Shown in pieces: positions 12,545 through 24,376 of a stretch of 64,000 nucleotides of DNA (the stretch's first letter is position 1; every line of letters begins with the position of its first letter). Source of the DNA: Marisa cornuarietis (lineage: Eukaryota > Mollusca > Gastropoda > Architaenioglossa > Ampullariidae). The notes beneath the pieces were generated by a model. The model was not told the DNA's origin and did not search any database. It worked only from the letters and a program-made list of their open reading frames with translations. The stretch is from the NCBI GenBank assembly GCA_004794655.1, contig SMMW01000506.1, positions 908,001 through 972,000 of the forward strand, read 5' to 3'. Made by a program: the position numbers and the translations under genes.

Positions 12545-14280
12545 GGAACACTCTGAAGGAGTAGCACTGTATAAAATCAATAAACAGCTGAACAACAGGT
12601 TCAAAAACAGTGAAGTACCAGTGAAAGACATGAATGGAAATGTTGTCCAGGGAGAGGCAGAAAAACTACAGCGCTGAAGGGAACATTTTGAGTCCGTTCT
12701 GAACAGACCAGACCCCTCTCAGCTCGCAGACATCCAGCCAGCAGACACAGACCTTGACATCTGCACAGACCCGCCAAGCCTGGAAGAAGTGACAGCAGCA
12801 ATCAAGGCAATGAAAAGCAGCAAAGCACCAGGGGCAGATGGAATAACAGCAGAGATGTTGAAAGCAGATGTGAATGTGACAGCTCCCATGTTGACTGAAA
12901 TCTTCAGGCAAGTTTGGGAATCAGGACAGATCCCCGATGTGTGAAAGACAGGGCTCATCTTCAAGTTACTCAAGAAAGGAGATCTTGGAGACTGCAATAA
13001 CTGGAGGGGTATAACACTTCTTTCCCTCACCAGCAAGGTCTTCAGCAAGATTGTTTTGTCAAGACTGATGGCAACTGTTGAGAAAGACCTGGGTGATCTT
13101 GCTCTGAACTCATTTTCATTCTGCGTCAGATTCTGGAGCAGAGCAACGAGTGGAACACACCGCTGTACATCACCTTCATCGACCTGGAGAAGGCTTTTGA
13201 CAGCATCCACCGTGAGTCTTTATGGAAGATCCTGAGGCATTATGGAGTCCCTGCGAAACTTGTCCAGGTCATTGGAATGCTGTACAGCGACTTCAAATCT
13301 CAGGTGATCTGTGACACGGAGCTCACAGCCCCCTTCAACGTCAGCACTGGGGTGAAGCAGGGCTGCATTCTATTGCCGTTCCTCTTCATCCTGGCCATGG
13401 ACTGGATCATGAAGAATTTCACCGACAGAGAGGGGAGAGGGATCAAATGGACCATGACTATGACAGCAACAACAACGGTGGAAGACTTGGACTTTGCTGA
13501 TGACATTGCCCTGTTGTCACACTGCCGCCAAGATATACAGGAGAAAACAAATGCCTTCTCAGAAACAGCTGGAAGCCTTGGCTTGAAGGTCAGCGCAAAA
13601 AAAAAAACAACAACAAAAAGTATGAGAGTGAACGCCAAAGTCCAAGAAAACATCAAACTAAATGGAGAAGAGATTGAGGAAGTTGACAGTTTTACCTATC
13701 TTGGGTCCAAGACTTCAAACACCAGGATGCGGAGGTGGAGATTCGCCTCACTCAGGAGCACATGGAAGGCAAAAATTATCATCCCAAAGACCAAGCTGAG
13801 AATCTTCAAGTCAAATGTGATCAGCAACCTCCTTTATGGATCAGAATAATGGAAATGACCAAAAACATCGGTAACAGGCTTGACGTCTTCCAAAACAGAT
13901 GCCTCAGGCGCATACTTAACATCTTTTGGCCAAACACCATCACCAATGAAGAGCTCCACCAAAGAACTGAAACCGAATCCATCACCACGCAGGTTCAACG
14001 AAGGCGTTGGCGATGGATTGGACATGTGCTTCGCCAGCAGACAGCAGACCTCTCCAGAATCGCCATACGATGGACTCCAGACGGCCGAAGAAAATGAGGC
14101 CGCCCAAAGGAAACCTGGAGAAGAACAGTGGAAAGGGAGATGAAAGGAAAGGGCTGGACATGGGGTCGCCTGGAGTGGTTTCAGCCGATCAACATCAGTG
14201 GCGGGCTCTGGTTGAGGCCTTATGTGCAAATAGGAACAGGTGCCATGTATGTGCTTGTCATGAGTGTATTAACAAGGTTG
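12545..14280 (+). pseudogene. Decayed RTE-like LINE ORF2 (reverse transcriptase)
   Basis: The reverse transcriptase is readable in several shifted frames. Recognisable are a piece near 12780-12930 with IKAMKSSKAPGADG, the palm strand LEKAFDSIHRESLWKILRHY (about 13180-13240), GVKQGC (about 13350), the catalytic FADD box in DFADDIALLSH (about 13490), TYLGSKTSNT, and the tail RWRWIGHVLRQ with GRRK. An in-frame TGA at 12943 and at least two frameshifts inactivate it. A part between the first and second RT blocks is missing around 13080-13120. It resembles the 3' piece at 2290-2816 and lies directly downstream of the P1 stop. Confidence 0.8.
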
Positions 14281-14762
14281 AACTAATACTAGCTAGTTTA
14301 TAACATTCCCCACTCCCCCCCCCCCCACACCAAAAAAAAAATTTGTTTGAACAGCTGTCTAGTACAAATCTATCACATAACAGTAACAATGAAAATTTAG
14401 GAAAATATCGCTTGGTTGGTTTATCATTAGTCATTTTATTCACAAATTACTCTATTATTATCACAAACATCTACATAAATGATGGTGGCCTTAGTGAACA
14501 CAGATCGACTAGTGATGGATGCTTTGTTGTCAAGCCTGGTCCTTGTTATTAACTCATTCAATATGGATGTATCGATGCCACTGAACTGTAGCTCTGAAGA
14601 TGTTTGCATTTGTAGGTGCAAACTGTATAGAAAGAGTTAATGTGTGTGACTCCATCATATCAGATGTGCAATGAGTGCAAAAAGACCCAAGACTTGCACT
14701 TAGGTTGCTGGACACTGCATTAGTCTCTATATCTATGGTGAGTGAGCCTTGAGTGATTAATT

Positions 14763-16002
14763 CACTAGAGCAGTGGTTCTCAAAGTATTTTGGACTGCGG
14801 ACCATATTACTCAAGTAAAAAATATGGCAGACCACCAAGGCATAAAACCACTCTGTACCGTGAATTTAAACTTTAAATTGGCGCATTTGTTTCATTACAA
14901 TTCAAAACTAAATGTCCTTTTGTGACAGTGCTATAGTAATAAGTGACATAAAATTACATATGTCGTTCATTATAATTTAAAATGTAAGTGTGATGAATGC
15001 AGTTGTTTTTGATGAGCTATTAAGGTGATAATATCTGGATCAATATTGGAGAGTTTCAATTTCATGTCAGATTTATTCGTTTTTTAGTCCCACAATTAAG
15101 TGTTGAAAATCCAATCTCGCAACAGTAAATTGTTGGAAATGGCAGCAGATGCTTCACAGCCAAAATTTCACAGCATAGAACACATTGCGGGCTAGGGACT
15201 TCTTTATCCCCCTCCCAAAAGATCCCATGCTCAAACAATCAGTGCTCTTTTAGCTTGTTTTGGTTGTTTTCTAGGCTGGAATGACGCCACATATTGTGTG
15301 TACCACTATTGTTCTTCACAGCTTGTTTGAAGTTTTCTTTGTTGCTATTATTTTGAGCAGAAGATGAAAATATCTCGTCAGGTGTGTCTTCCACTTCCTG
15401 GCAAACTGCTTCTGCTTTGCAGCTGGTAAGCGTATCAGAAGAACAGCAGGTTGATTTGGATCACAAATGACCACAGTTGCATCTTTTCCTCCCTTCTGCA
15501 TCTTGTTTGCACTTTCACAGTCATCAGCATCACGGGATCTACGTTTTAAGGTCCCTGATTTCAGCCAGCGATCCATAATAACCCTTGAAAATACTGAAAA
15601 AGAAAACTTGGAAACGCGTCTTCTCGCCAGCACGGAGATTCGGAAAGTGGTCAGCCTTTCTTACTGAGACAGAGTTGTCTTTGCCTGCCTGGTCCCCTTT
15701 CATGTTTGACCGAGTCAGGGAAGCTGGCACATTACAGTACTAAAAATCTTCAACAGAGCCGTCCTGTTCAGGTAGGCATGTCACGCGTCACTGGTCAAGA
15801 TTCATAGCCGCCCGCCTTGACCATCCTTTCAGGCCATTATCGGCTGCGGTGGTAACTTGACCAGCGAACGGTTAGGGGTCCCACACAAACTTATCTGAAG
15901 TTTTCTACCAGCCTATCATCACTTTGCTGACATGACGACTGTCAGCCGCGGACCACCTGACTTGTGCCTGCGGACCACACTTTGAGAACCACTGCACTAG
16001 AG
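14763..16002. mobile_element. Non-autonomous hAT transposon with 8-bp target duplication
   Basis: The element spans 14771-15994. It starts with cagtggttctcaaagt and ends with the exact complement of those 16 bases. The 8 bases on each side are identical (cactagag, 14763-14770 and 15995-16002), the 8-bp target-site duplication diagnostic of hAT elements. At 1224 bp it is too short for a full transposase. A minus-strand remnant frame at 15633-15316 contains MDRWLKSGTLKR, similar to the N-terminus of hAT transposase-like proteins. The perfect duplication suggests a fairly recent insertion. Confidence 0.9.
15316..15633 (-). pseudogene. hAT transposase N-terminal remnant
   Basis: This 105-aa minus-strand frame lies inside the 1.2-kb hAT element. 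It contains MDRWLKSGTLKRRSRD, the motif with which many animal hAT/ZBED-related transposases start their Lys/Arg-rich N-terminus. The rest does not show a BED finger, DDE residues or the hAT dimerisation region. The element is therefore internally deleted and depends on a transposase made elsewhere. Confidence 0.5.
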
Positions 16003-16473
16003 TACAGCACATCTCACATAAATATTTTTCGGTCTGCAATTTCCATAAAAAATACTTTCCTAAAAGAATATCTTTTGAAAATGTACATCAGTTTTTGTCA
16101 AGTCATCAAAATCTATTGTGATTTTTCTTAAATGATTTTTGTCAGATCTCTTTTAAACATCAGCATTGTGCAATGATCAACAAAAAGCAACTGAACAGTG
16201 AGATCTACGTGCAATGGGCTTTTTGCATAGATTCCATACTGCACAACAAAAAAAACATGCTTATTAGTCACTTACTATGCCATTCTGTTGTTGAAAAACA
16301 AAGTTTTTTTTGTCATATATCAGGTTGCCTTTTATGGCTTATATCTAGGTGCATTCCACAAATTCTGTGATGGTATCTGTGATGTGAACTTACAAGTTAT
16401 GAAATACTTACAAGTTCACATAAAATGGATCACAGATTGTTATCTTTTCACCTGTTCATATTCTTAAACCCTC
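16003..16473. other. Spacer between hAT element and P2 stop
   Basis: This is A/T-rich and I see no gene. A short inverted repeat (gtgaactt with aagttcac) lies at about 16384-16421. It may act as a 3' hairpin of P2 or be chance. Confidence 0.4.
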
Positions 16474-19400
16474 TTATTTTAAATCCTTGCTTCCACCTGA
16501 AGGCCCAAGACACTCCAGGTACCGCTTTACTCTTAACTCTTGTCCATCAAGTACGTGGCTTTTAGTCAAAACTGCATCAACCACTGCACAGAAAGAGAAA
16601 CTGAATCTCATATTCACAAACATGGAACATAGTCAATTTCCTTTTCTTCAATGTTGGAAGAGCCCAAAGATAATATACATGATAGGTAAAGTGGCCATAA
16701 CTACTAAAGGTTTAGTGGAGTGCAGTTGTTTTGTCTGATGAATGGATAAATCTCCGTGCAAGGTATTGTTTCCCAACATCTGAATGAATACTCAATTTTT
16801 GTGTGTGAAATATATGCCTGCAAAGATCACCAAACATAGAAAGAGGTCAGCCTCATGGCATTTTGTCTAAAAATATGCCTAATTTAACTCATTCTTAGCT
16901 TTTACATTGGTTACAGCCTTGGCAATGAAAACATGTCCAGACCTCGCATGCAGGATGGCCCACTGGATTATCGTCACGACAGCACGTGGAAATACTTATG
17001 CAGGGGCCCCAGTTGCAGCACAGTATCATATGATAGCTGGCGGTCAGGGGCCCCTGCATTCGAATTTTCACCTGTTATCATGACGATAATCCAATCGCGG
17101 CTTCCTGCATATGGGGTCAGATGTCCATGTTGTTAACCTCCTAATGTGTGATGATGTCAGTAGTTGTTTATCTTGAAAATAGAGAAGGGGATACTCACTC
17201 AGATTTTAGGAAATAGTATCTTGCTTTGAGATTTACCAAGTCAATAGGAAATATATTGCAACCCACTAAGCTTTTAAACATTTATGACATATGATGGCTT
17301 CCTGGCCAGAAAGTAACTTGGGATTAATGCACTTCTTACCCTCATGGTCTTCGAAGAAAACCAGACATCTGTTGTTACCACTGTCAAAATTCACCTTCTC
17401 CACAGGGCCTCCAAGGCTTCTTCTCTTGCTCTCAAAGTAGTACATGATTGTATCTTCTGTTGTGGTCTTATTCAAGTTCTGAACAAGAATGCAGTTTGAA
17501 ATAGGCACTCTGGATACTGAAATTTGCCTTCCTTCAAGACGCTTTTTCTGACATGATTTCTGCACCTTTTCAAAATCTGAAAGTGAAAATAAAAAGGAAG
17601 CAAATATTTGTTGCCCAATCTTCCCTTGACTAGTAATGATAGCAATCAGTCAATTACCCATTGACTGGTACCTGTCACAAGGGGAGCCCATGGCAGCTGA
17701 CAAGGTCTGCCACTCATATCTGTTTTCCGTGATAGTAAGCAGGTCCTGCACAAGGCAACCAGTCCACTCTGATGTTCATAACCTAGTTCTTCCTCTGGCC
17801 ACCACAGCATCGATCACACTCCACGGTACCTTGTACCTTGTAGGGCAGTCTTCAACAAGGTGTCAGGTCGGGTCACATGGCCAGACAAAACCAGCTTATG
17901 TCGCTTGATTGTTGCAAGTAGAGGTCCCTGGTGTCCTACAAGTGTGGTAGCCATGCTTCATATAAATTCATTGGGTCATTGGTTTTATGTTCTCCATGCG
18001 ATGTCCAGAGCAGCCTTTTCAGGGACTTGTTCTCGAATGCCTGGCTTCTCTCTGCATCAGCAAGCAGAGTCCACATTTCATATCCATAAAGCAGGATCGG
18101 TACTCCTAGGGACTTGTACAGGTTGTACTTTGTAGTAAACCTGATGTTATGGCTGTGCCAGACCCTGTCCAGCCTAGCCATTGCCACTGTTGCTGTTGGT
18201 ATTCTAATGCATATATCAGTCACAGAGCTGCCATCCTTAGAGAGTGACTTCCAAGTACTTAAAGCTGTTTACCGCTTCAAGTTGTTTGCCGTTCAAGTAG
18301 ATCTCTGCTTTGCCATTGCCAGTTACCATGAGTTTGCTCTTATCTGCTGTCTCCTCATGCGTTTGAACTGACTGTCGGTTTATTGGTTTGTTGGTAAGAT
18401 CTTTGTTAGTGCCTGCTAAACAGTCTGTATGTGTAGCAGGGTGGGATGAGGTTCGCTCTCAGTCTCACCACAATGATAACACAACACCGTCGTGGGTTCA
18501 GATTTACTAGCGCGTCAGAGGATAGGTCTGACTAGGCGAAAGCATATACATCAAGCTTTAACAACTCCTTGGTCCTCCCACCTCTCTTCTCTCCGTTCGA
18601 CTGTACGTCTCTCTTCTCCCTCTCTCACCCTCTTATCCCCCTCACACCCGACTTTTCCAGAAGCCCTGTCCTTGTTACCAGCCCCCCTCCCGCTCTCCTC
18701 CGGCCGGGTCGCCGTTCGGCCAGTGGTTTTCCCCGAAACCCCCTCCCACTCTCTTTCGGTCACAAGGTTGCCGACCGGCCGGTGTAAATCTCTATCCCTG
18801 TGTGTATGTGCGATGCGGGTGTGTACCTGTATCTGTGCGTACCATACCCCATACTACTATATATGTACTCTGCAAAACACAGGTCTTCGGCCTTCCACTG
18901 ATGGAAATAAATGGAAGTGTGATGGTCATGGAGCATTTCATGCATGATGTTCTCCTAGATGATGAACAGCAACATGATGGTAATAACAGAATTTAAACAT
19001 GTATTTCTCACAATGCTTGGGCTTCAAGCTTCATGTTAAGAGTGTGCGATATTAACTGCATGTACTGCCAATATCATATTTGCAGCTTGTCTTCAGAAGT
19101 ACTTTTTCCCATGTGTGTATATAAATACATGTATATAACTCTTTAGCTCTAATTAGCTTGTGGTGTATACAAGCTACACTTTGTACAAAGCCTCAAGAAA
19201 ACAGCTGTTGCTGAAGTATTATGTATTTTGTCTTGATCAATGATGCAGCATTATGAAAAACATGGTTGTTAGGAGGCTTTTCTGCTGAAAAGCTTTTCAT
19301 GTTATGTAAAGAAATTTATAAAGTAATGCATAATTTTATAGTACTCTTTAAATATTCATATACTACTCCTGCCATTAGAATTTTATGAAAAATATTGAAA

Positions 19401-21647
19401 ATAAATATATCTTTATCACTTTAGATATATGTGTCATTCCAGTAGTGATATACATCTAAAAGCATTTCTTTTATGGGGTGCAATTTGTTTTTCATTATTC
19501 AAACTCATTTTTTTCTAAAAGGGTAAGTTAAAATGCCAGACCTAGTTCCTCGTTAAAAACTGCCAAAACGTCCTCCAAACTGTCAGCATATATCAGGTCA
19601 GTGGGTTCCAGTTCAGTGAGAAATTCCAGGAACAATGACAGACAGTCATGTGTTGTGCTTTTGGACACATTACTGAAAAGCAGCTTGTTTGGATATGTTG
19701 GCTTGGGTGCAGGGGGAACAAAGAGGCTTACTTTGATAGACTCGCCACCAATCACATGCTGTCTGTCTGTCACACGAGCTGCCGCTATCAACAAAAGAAT
19801 AATGACCATTGCTCAAGACTGAATGGGTGGTCTTTTGTCATAGGTATACTATTGGTTGTTTTTTTTTTCCAAATGAAGATGTTAATGAATCATGCAAATG
19901 GTTTATTAGGAAACTCATTTCCACAATGCTCATAAACAGAGTGTGTTGAGGCTACTGGCTTTATAAATAGGTGTTAGTGATGAATTATTATCAACTTTAC
20001 CAAAATAGTAAAGAGGATGCAACACAACTAGAAGGCTTTGACTCTCAACCATTATAACTGTAAAAAGATTATCTTTCAAGATGCTGTGACAGCAAACAGT
20101 CAATTAAAAAAAGCACATTTTGCCTCAAAGATATTAAAAAACCTGAAGATACTGAATATTTCTTGAAGATGGAAATGACACCAACCTTCTGGCTGCACGA
20201 ATGTAACATAAACCATGCCCTTCTCTTGATCAATGCTTATTCTTTCTACTTCACCTCCTCCACTGCGTTTTGACTCAAAGTAGTAGAAGTAGTTATCTTC
20301 ACTTTGTATTTTTTTCCCAACCTGAAGCTGTACTGTTTTCAGAGGCTCCTGATTATCTGCTTCCTCTGTTTGATTCATACTTTTTTCATCTTTTGTGGGA
20401 ACATGAAGGCTGACTTCAAGGTCAAGACCTCCAACCTTATGAGTTTTATTGCAGACATTTATAGCAGCTGTAAGAGAAAAAAAATAATTTTAACACAAAT
20501 AAAACTAGATGTATGATGCATAGGAAAATTCTACAAAAGCAGACTTGCTCTTTAATGTGATGGGAGTACAGTCTATATGGTAATCAAATTATTTCATTAT
20601 TTGTTTATAGGGGTTTAAATTTATAGCCAGTAAAAATAGAGACAGCACACCCTTTACAAAATAAATAAAAATCAACAGCCAAAGAAATTAGAAACAAAAC
20701 AGCATCACAAATATTACACCCAGGGCACCATCGCTTCTCAAGGGTATGCATACCATTTTTTTTTTTAAGAGAGTGAGATAAGATCATGAAAATCACGCCA
20801 TTCTCTGCTTTGTTATTCTTGTCTTAAAAGAATTTAAATAAAAATAACCCACTCACTCTCCGGTTCCTCAAATGTTATATAGATTACTTGCTTCTCTTTA
20901 TCCACAACCAGATCCTCAATGGTCCCTCCACCCCGCCGGGGATTCTCAAAATAGAGTCTGTACAATTCTTCCTTTTCTGGGTCACATCCTGTGATTTTTA
21001 TTGTAAAGGGAGGAGAGGTCACAGGGTCGTCTATGGGAGCAAGAGTCACCTGCAGCTGTTTACCTCCAACAGTATGTGTTAACTTAGTAACCTTTTCAGC
21101 TTCTGCAACAGACATGATGATGATGATCATAATGTATGTTTTGAATGTACAGGAAAGATCTGGTTATGTAAGAACATAAACGTATAAAAACATGAGCCAT
21201 ACAATTCATATGGTTATTGATGTTAAAATTCAACCAGAAAAGATTTGATAACTATTAATAAAATCAGAAATTATTTAGTGATTTATGGTAACTTTCAAAT
21301 GTTATCTAATAATTATACATTGACATCAATGTTTTATAGTAATGTTTTAGAACATGATCACTACTAGCTTACTAACATAATAGTGGTTTAAGTGCTATGT
21401 CTGTCATTAGACATATGATATAGACAAGTCAAGAGCTTAGGAATGCACCTTCAGGTGTCTGGAACGTGACATAAATAACATCCTCATTTTCATTGACGCA
21501 AAAGTCAGTGGAAGTCCCTCCAGTTTTCTTTGGATTCTCAAAGTAAAGCTCACAGAGTTCTAGCTTGGAGGGGTCAAATCCCTGAACCATGACAGTGCAG
21601 CATCTCTGATGGTCCTTCACAATGTCTGGTGAAGTGGGATGCAGCAT
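16474..21647 (-). CDS. P2: tandem RRM-like protein, PARP14-type, no catalytic domain
   Basis: Minus-strand exons by phase: 21647-21449 (ATG), 21102-20857, 20467-20186, 19784-19542, 17576-17340 and 16583-16474 (stop TAA 16476-16474). All junctions are phase 1 and GT-AG. The product is about 438 aa. Units: MVQGFDPSKLELCELYFENPK (aa ~20-66); IKITGCDPEKEELYRLYFEN..RGGG (~67-148); VQLQVG...YYFESKRSGGGEV (~149-242); KLLFSNV...YADSLEDVLAVF (~243-323); ILVQNLNKTT...YYFESKR..GGPVEKV (~324-402). The last exon (LTKSHVLDGQELRVKRYLEC) matches the start of the 1535-nt KH exon of P5 but stops after 36 codons. P2 is thus RRM-only and probably 3' truncated. PARP14 RRMs are thought to bind RNA or proteins; P2 could act as a scaffold or competitor. 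Confidence 0.75.
16929..17133. repeat. Foldback (MITE-like) element, downstream intron of P2
   Basis: Two inverted arms of about 80 bases (16929-17010 and 17047-17133) surround a 36-base loop. The best-matching part contains tggattatcgtca, and the inner ends are caggggcccc. The arms differ at scattered positions and by small indels, so this is an old foldback or MITE-type insertion. I could not find a clear target duplication. Confidence 0.7.
17640..18365 (-). mobile_element. LINE reverse-transcriptase fragment in P2 intron
   Basis: On the minus strand the frame shows GKAEIYLNGKQLE, then IRIPTATVAMARLDRVWHSHN, then LYKSLGVPILLYGYEMWTLLAD and RLLW. These are the thumb and C-terminal RT motifs of an invertebrate LINE. 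It differs from the RTE-like pieces elsewhere in the window. It is truncated at both ends and degraded, and is in the same orientation as P2. Confidence 0.7.
18420..18790. repeat. CT/GC-rich insert, probable repeat
   Basis: Pyrimidine-rich sequence (18540-18720), much richer in C and G than the surrounding intron, suggests an inserted repeat. The part around 18480-18530 (gtcgtgggttcagatttacta) may be a decayed SINE head. I cannot assign it further. Confidence 0.3.
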
Positions 21648-21691
21648 TGTTCTTGCAGCTTTTCAGGCAACTTGAAAGGGGCAGAGAATTG

Positions 21692-21774
21692 GTGTTTTAA
21701 GCCAAGTCAGCAACTAAGGCTATATCACGGCAAGGCAGCCAGCCCTGTAAACAGAAAGCAACTTAAAGGACACA
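21692..21774. repeat. Dispersed short repeat, copy 1
   Basis: A segment containing caactaaggctatatcacgg followed by caaggcag and agccctgtaaacag recurs at 62662-62749. A shorter piece recurs at 23864-23900. Three copies in 64 kb indicate an interspersed repeat, probably a SINE or MITE fragment. No ends are clear. Confidence 0.65.
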
Positions 21775-23354
21775 GTTTACAATAAAACTTAATGAGCCAA
21801 TTTTTTATTAGTGGAAATTATAAAGGATACTCCAAGTGAAAAACTAATTTAATAGTACTTCATTACAAAACGGTCATAAGAATCAGAGCATGTCAGTGGT
21901 CTATCTTGTCTAAGACATTGGAGAAAATGGAGCTCAACTCGCTGTTTCTGCTGCCATTACCTCCCCTAATAAATCAGATACCTTTTCTGCTAAGAAGCTG
22001 CTGGGTGGACAGGTGGTAGGGGGTTTCTAGTCAAACCACTGACTCTCTCTAATCCTATTGCTACCCCTAATAGTGGTAAGGCCTACACTTGATAGCATTC
22101 TTTGTAGTCTAGATTTTTTTTTCTTCATGCTTTTCCTTTCGGAAAATGAAAAAAAATTACTGACCAAGGCGGGGCCCTCTCCATGGCCATGGGCCTGGTA
22201 CACCCCTCTGCCCCTCCCTCTCATCAGGCGTGACTAAGCATGCAACAATTATGTAAGAAGACACAAACACACATGCTGCCACTACCCTAGCACAGGCTCG
22301 AAGCCTATCTCAAACCCTAGCTGGAACATAACCCTGGCCTTCACCCATTATGGGAACTTGTTTTAATAGGGACATTGTATATTTCCATGACTCTACTTTT
22401 TCCACTTATTGGAATGTATGAATCATGTATTAGTATCCTTACACAACTATGCTATAATACCACATTAATTAGTTCTAAACTACATTTATCATTGCACTTT
22501 AAACAACTAAAGTAAAACCACAAGGATAATTACTATTAATTATTATTAATATTGATGTTGATATTGTTGTATCTAGTATAGCACTAAAGATGTAAATTTA
22601 ATCATATACTATATGAATGTGAAGCACTAAATTGATGTCAGAAGCAAAGCCTTTAAAAGCACATATGCAAATACAACAGCATGTTTTCTTTATGTGATTT
22701 ATACTAGAAACAAATGTTCTGACTAAGAGCTGATAAGTAACTGAGCCTCTCACCCCTAGCTGACTGGACATGTCTTATTCTTTTTTTTTCCAACCCTCAG
22801 TCTCACAAACTTTGATAGATGGAAGCCCTCTGAATCACCACCAATTACAATAAGATCTCAACTGGTGTTGCTTATGTAATGTTGTTGTGGCATATTTTAC
22901 TGAATTGTATTAACTTAACATGTTAGTTTATAATCAGGATGTTTGTTGTTGTTGTTGCTCACTTTCCCCCTTGAAATGGGCATATATATATATATAGAGA
23001 TAGGCCTAATCAATATAGTTCATGTTTTCCAGTTACACTCGATCCACCCACCCATACGCAAACACAAACAAATACTGCACGTGTAGTAAAGGTACTCTTA
23101 AAGTCGTATGCTTGTACGTAGCAAAATCCACTGAAAAAGTCGATCTGCACGAACAATTGGAATTCGTTCACAATTGATGCATAAAACGTACGTACGATGT
23201 TGACCAAACTAAAGCAAGCGGAATTTGTTAGAGGAAGAATCGAAATATATACCATCTCCAAGTTTTATTAACAGAAGTGACATTCAATAGGAAACTTCTA
23301 TAGCTGCAACAGGAAAGACTTTAATTAACGTTTTACAAAGTCAGTAGTACTTAC
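21775..23354. other. Probable first intron of P2
   Basis: A/T-rich sequence lies between the P2 coding start and its likely non-coding first exon. No coding exon was recognised. A short (TA)n run lies at 22982-22996. Confidence 0.4.
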
Positions 23355-23450
23355 CGACCTGTTCAATGTGAACTTTCGTTTGCTATGTTGTTTACTGACA
23401 GAGGACATACAGACTTTCGATTTTAAATACGACTGCTAATCTGCAGCTTT
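23355..23450 (-). other. Probable non-coding first exon of P2
   Basis: On the minus strand a strong donor (gtaagt, 23354-23349) follows a short segment. The P2 ATG exon starts at an acceptor near 21652-21660, so an upstream 5' UTR exon is required and this is the best candidate. Two GAAAGT motifs (minus-strand AAACGAAAGT at 23381-23372 and ATCGAAAGT at 23421-23413) lie in or beside it. The upstream limit is a guess. Confidence 0.45.
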
Positions 23451-23619
23451 TCAGTTTTCATATGTATCTTTAATATTTTAATAAGTTTTAATATTGTGAC
23501 TGTCAAATACATTTGAAAGGAGAAGAGGAAAGTTTATATTTCAAGAGAATGACAGCGATTGATTTTTATTCCTAAAATATCTTATCCTCAATCAGTTCGA
23601 TCCATTTAAAACCGAAAGT
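23372..23619. promoter_or_regulatory. Putative bidirectional promoter of P2 and P3 with IRF-like motifs
   Basis: P2 (minus) and P3 (plus) are divergent, with candidate first exons near 23355-23450 and 23640-23786. Motifs in between are AAACGAAAGT (minus, 23381-23372), ATCGAAAGT (minus, 23421-23413) and AAAACCGAAAGT (plus, 23608-23619). Each motif points in the direction of its nearer gene. IRF binding is inferred from similarity to the AANNGAAA core. Confidence 0.45.
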
Positions 23620-23639
23620 AACATCTGCAGACATCGATC

Positions 23640-23786
23640 CGTACTGTACCTAAATATGCTTTCTAGTCATGCAGTCGAATAAAATAACTAGTTTTCTTAT
23701 CTGGCTTTCGTGGTTCAGTAGTTGTAGCTGTCGAAAGCAACAGTCGTCGGAACGTGTCTCTCTTTTTCATCGATCGCTCATTCTAG
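23640..23786 (+). other. Probable non-coding first exon of P3
   Basis: A good donor (ttctag followed by gtaagg at 23787) ends this segment. The next P3 exon is a 13-nt microexon at 24376. Frames here do not continue into P3, so it would be 5' UTR. The start is not defined. Confidence 0.4.
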
Positions 23787-23863
23787 GTAAGGAAAACAGT
23801 AGAATAAACCGTAAAACTTCTGATGTTATTTTCAAGAAAACTGTATGGTTTGAGTTAGTTAGT

Positions 23864-23900
23864 TGTTGTTTTATGCCAAGTCAGCAACTAAGGCTATCTC
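23864..23900. repeat. Dispersed short repeat, copy 2 (partial)
   Basis: This holds ttttatgccaagtcagcaac and the following ctaaggctatctc, matching the first half of the repeat at 21692-21774. It lies in the first intron of P3. Confidence 0.55.
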
Positions 23901-24376
23901 AATTAGGAAATATATTGTTAAAAAGATGAGGAACTAATTTAAGTCAGTTTGATTAAGTGCAGGAAGGACTGCTGTTTTCTACACTGTTGGATCGTCAAAG
24001 ATAAGAATTTTGTAGGATATATATTGGCAAACTTACACAGATATCGCGATCGTCGTCGAAAATTGTGCATGAGTAATAAAATATATGAAACATTTGTTTT
24101 TTTTTTTTTATCACGGCACAACTTTTTATTAAAGGTTAAAGATGCAAAAATTATCTGTCAAAATACTCTCTCACACACACACACCTTTGCGTTCTCTCTG
24201 CGTCCTTTTTTTCCTGTCACGCCTCCCCCACCCTCCCCGACTTATCAGCAAACATACAGCGTTGTCACAGAGTGACTGGATTTGTATTCTTTCGTTTGAT
24301 TGTTGTCTCCATAACAGGACTACACATCTGTTGAAAGCTATGCATAAATTGTACTGCATTTAAATTCTTTTGCAGG

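Noticed and set aside
16487..16738. 83-aa plus-strand frame
   Set aside because: Antisense of the last P2 exon; P5 shows the same antisense pattern at 55650-55856.
18882..18980. Plus-strand exon-like segment (acceptor acacag, open frame VFGLPLMEINGSVMVMEH, donor gtaata)
   Set aside because: It lies inside a P2 intron on the opposite strand, matches no module of the family and has no partner exons in phase.
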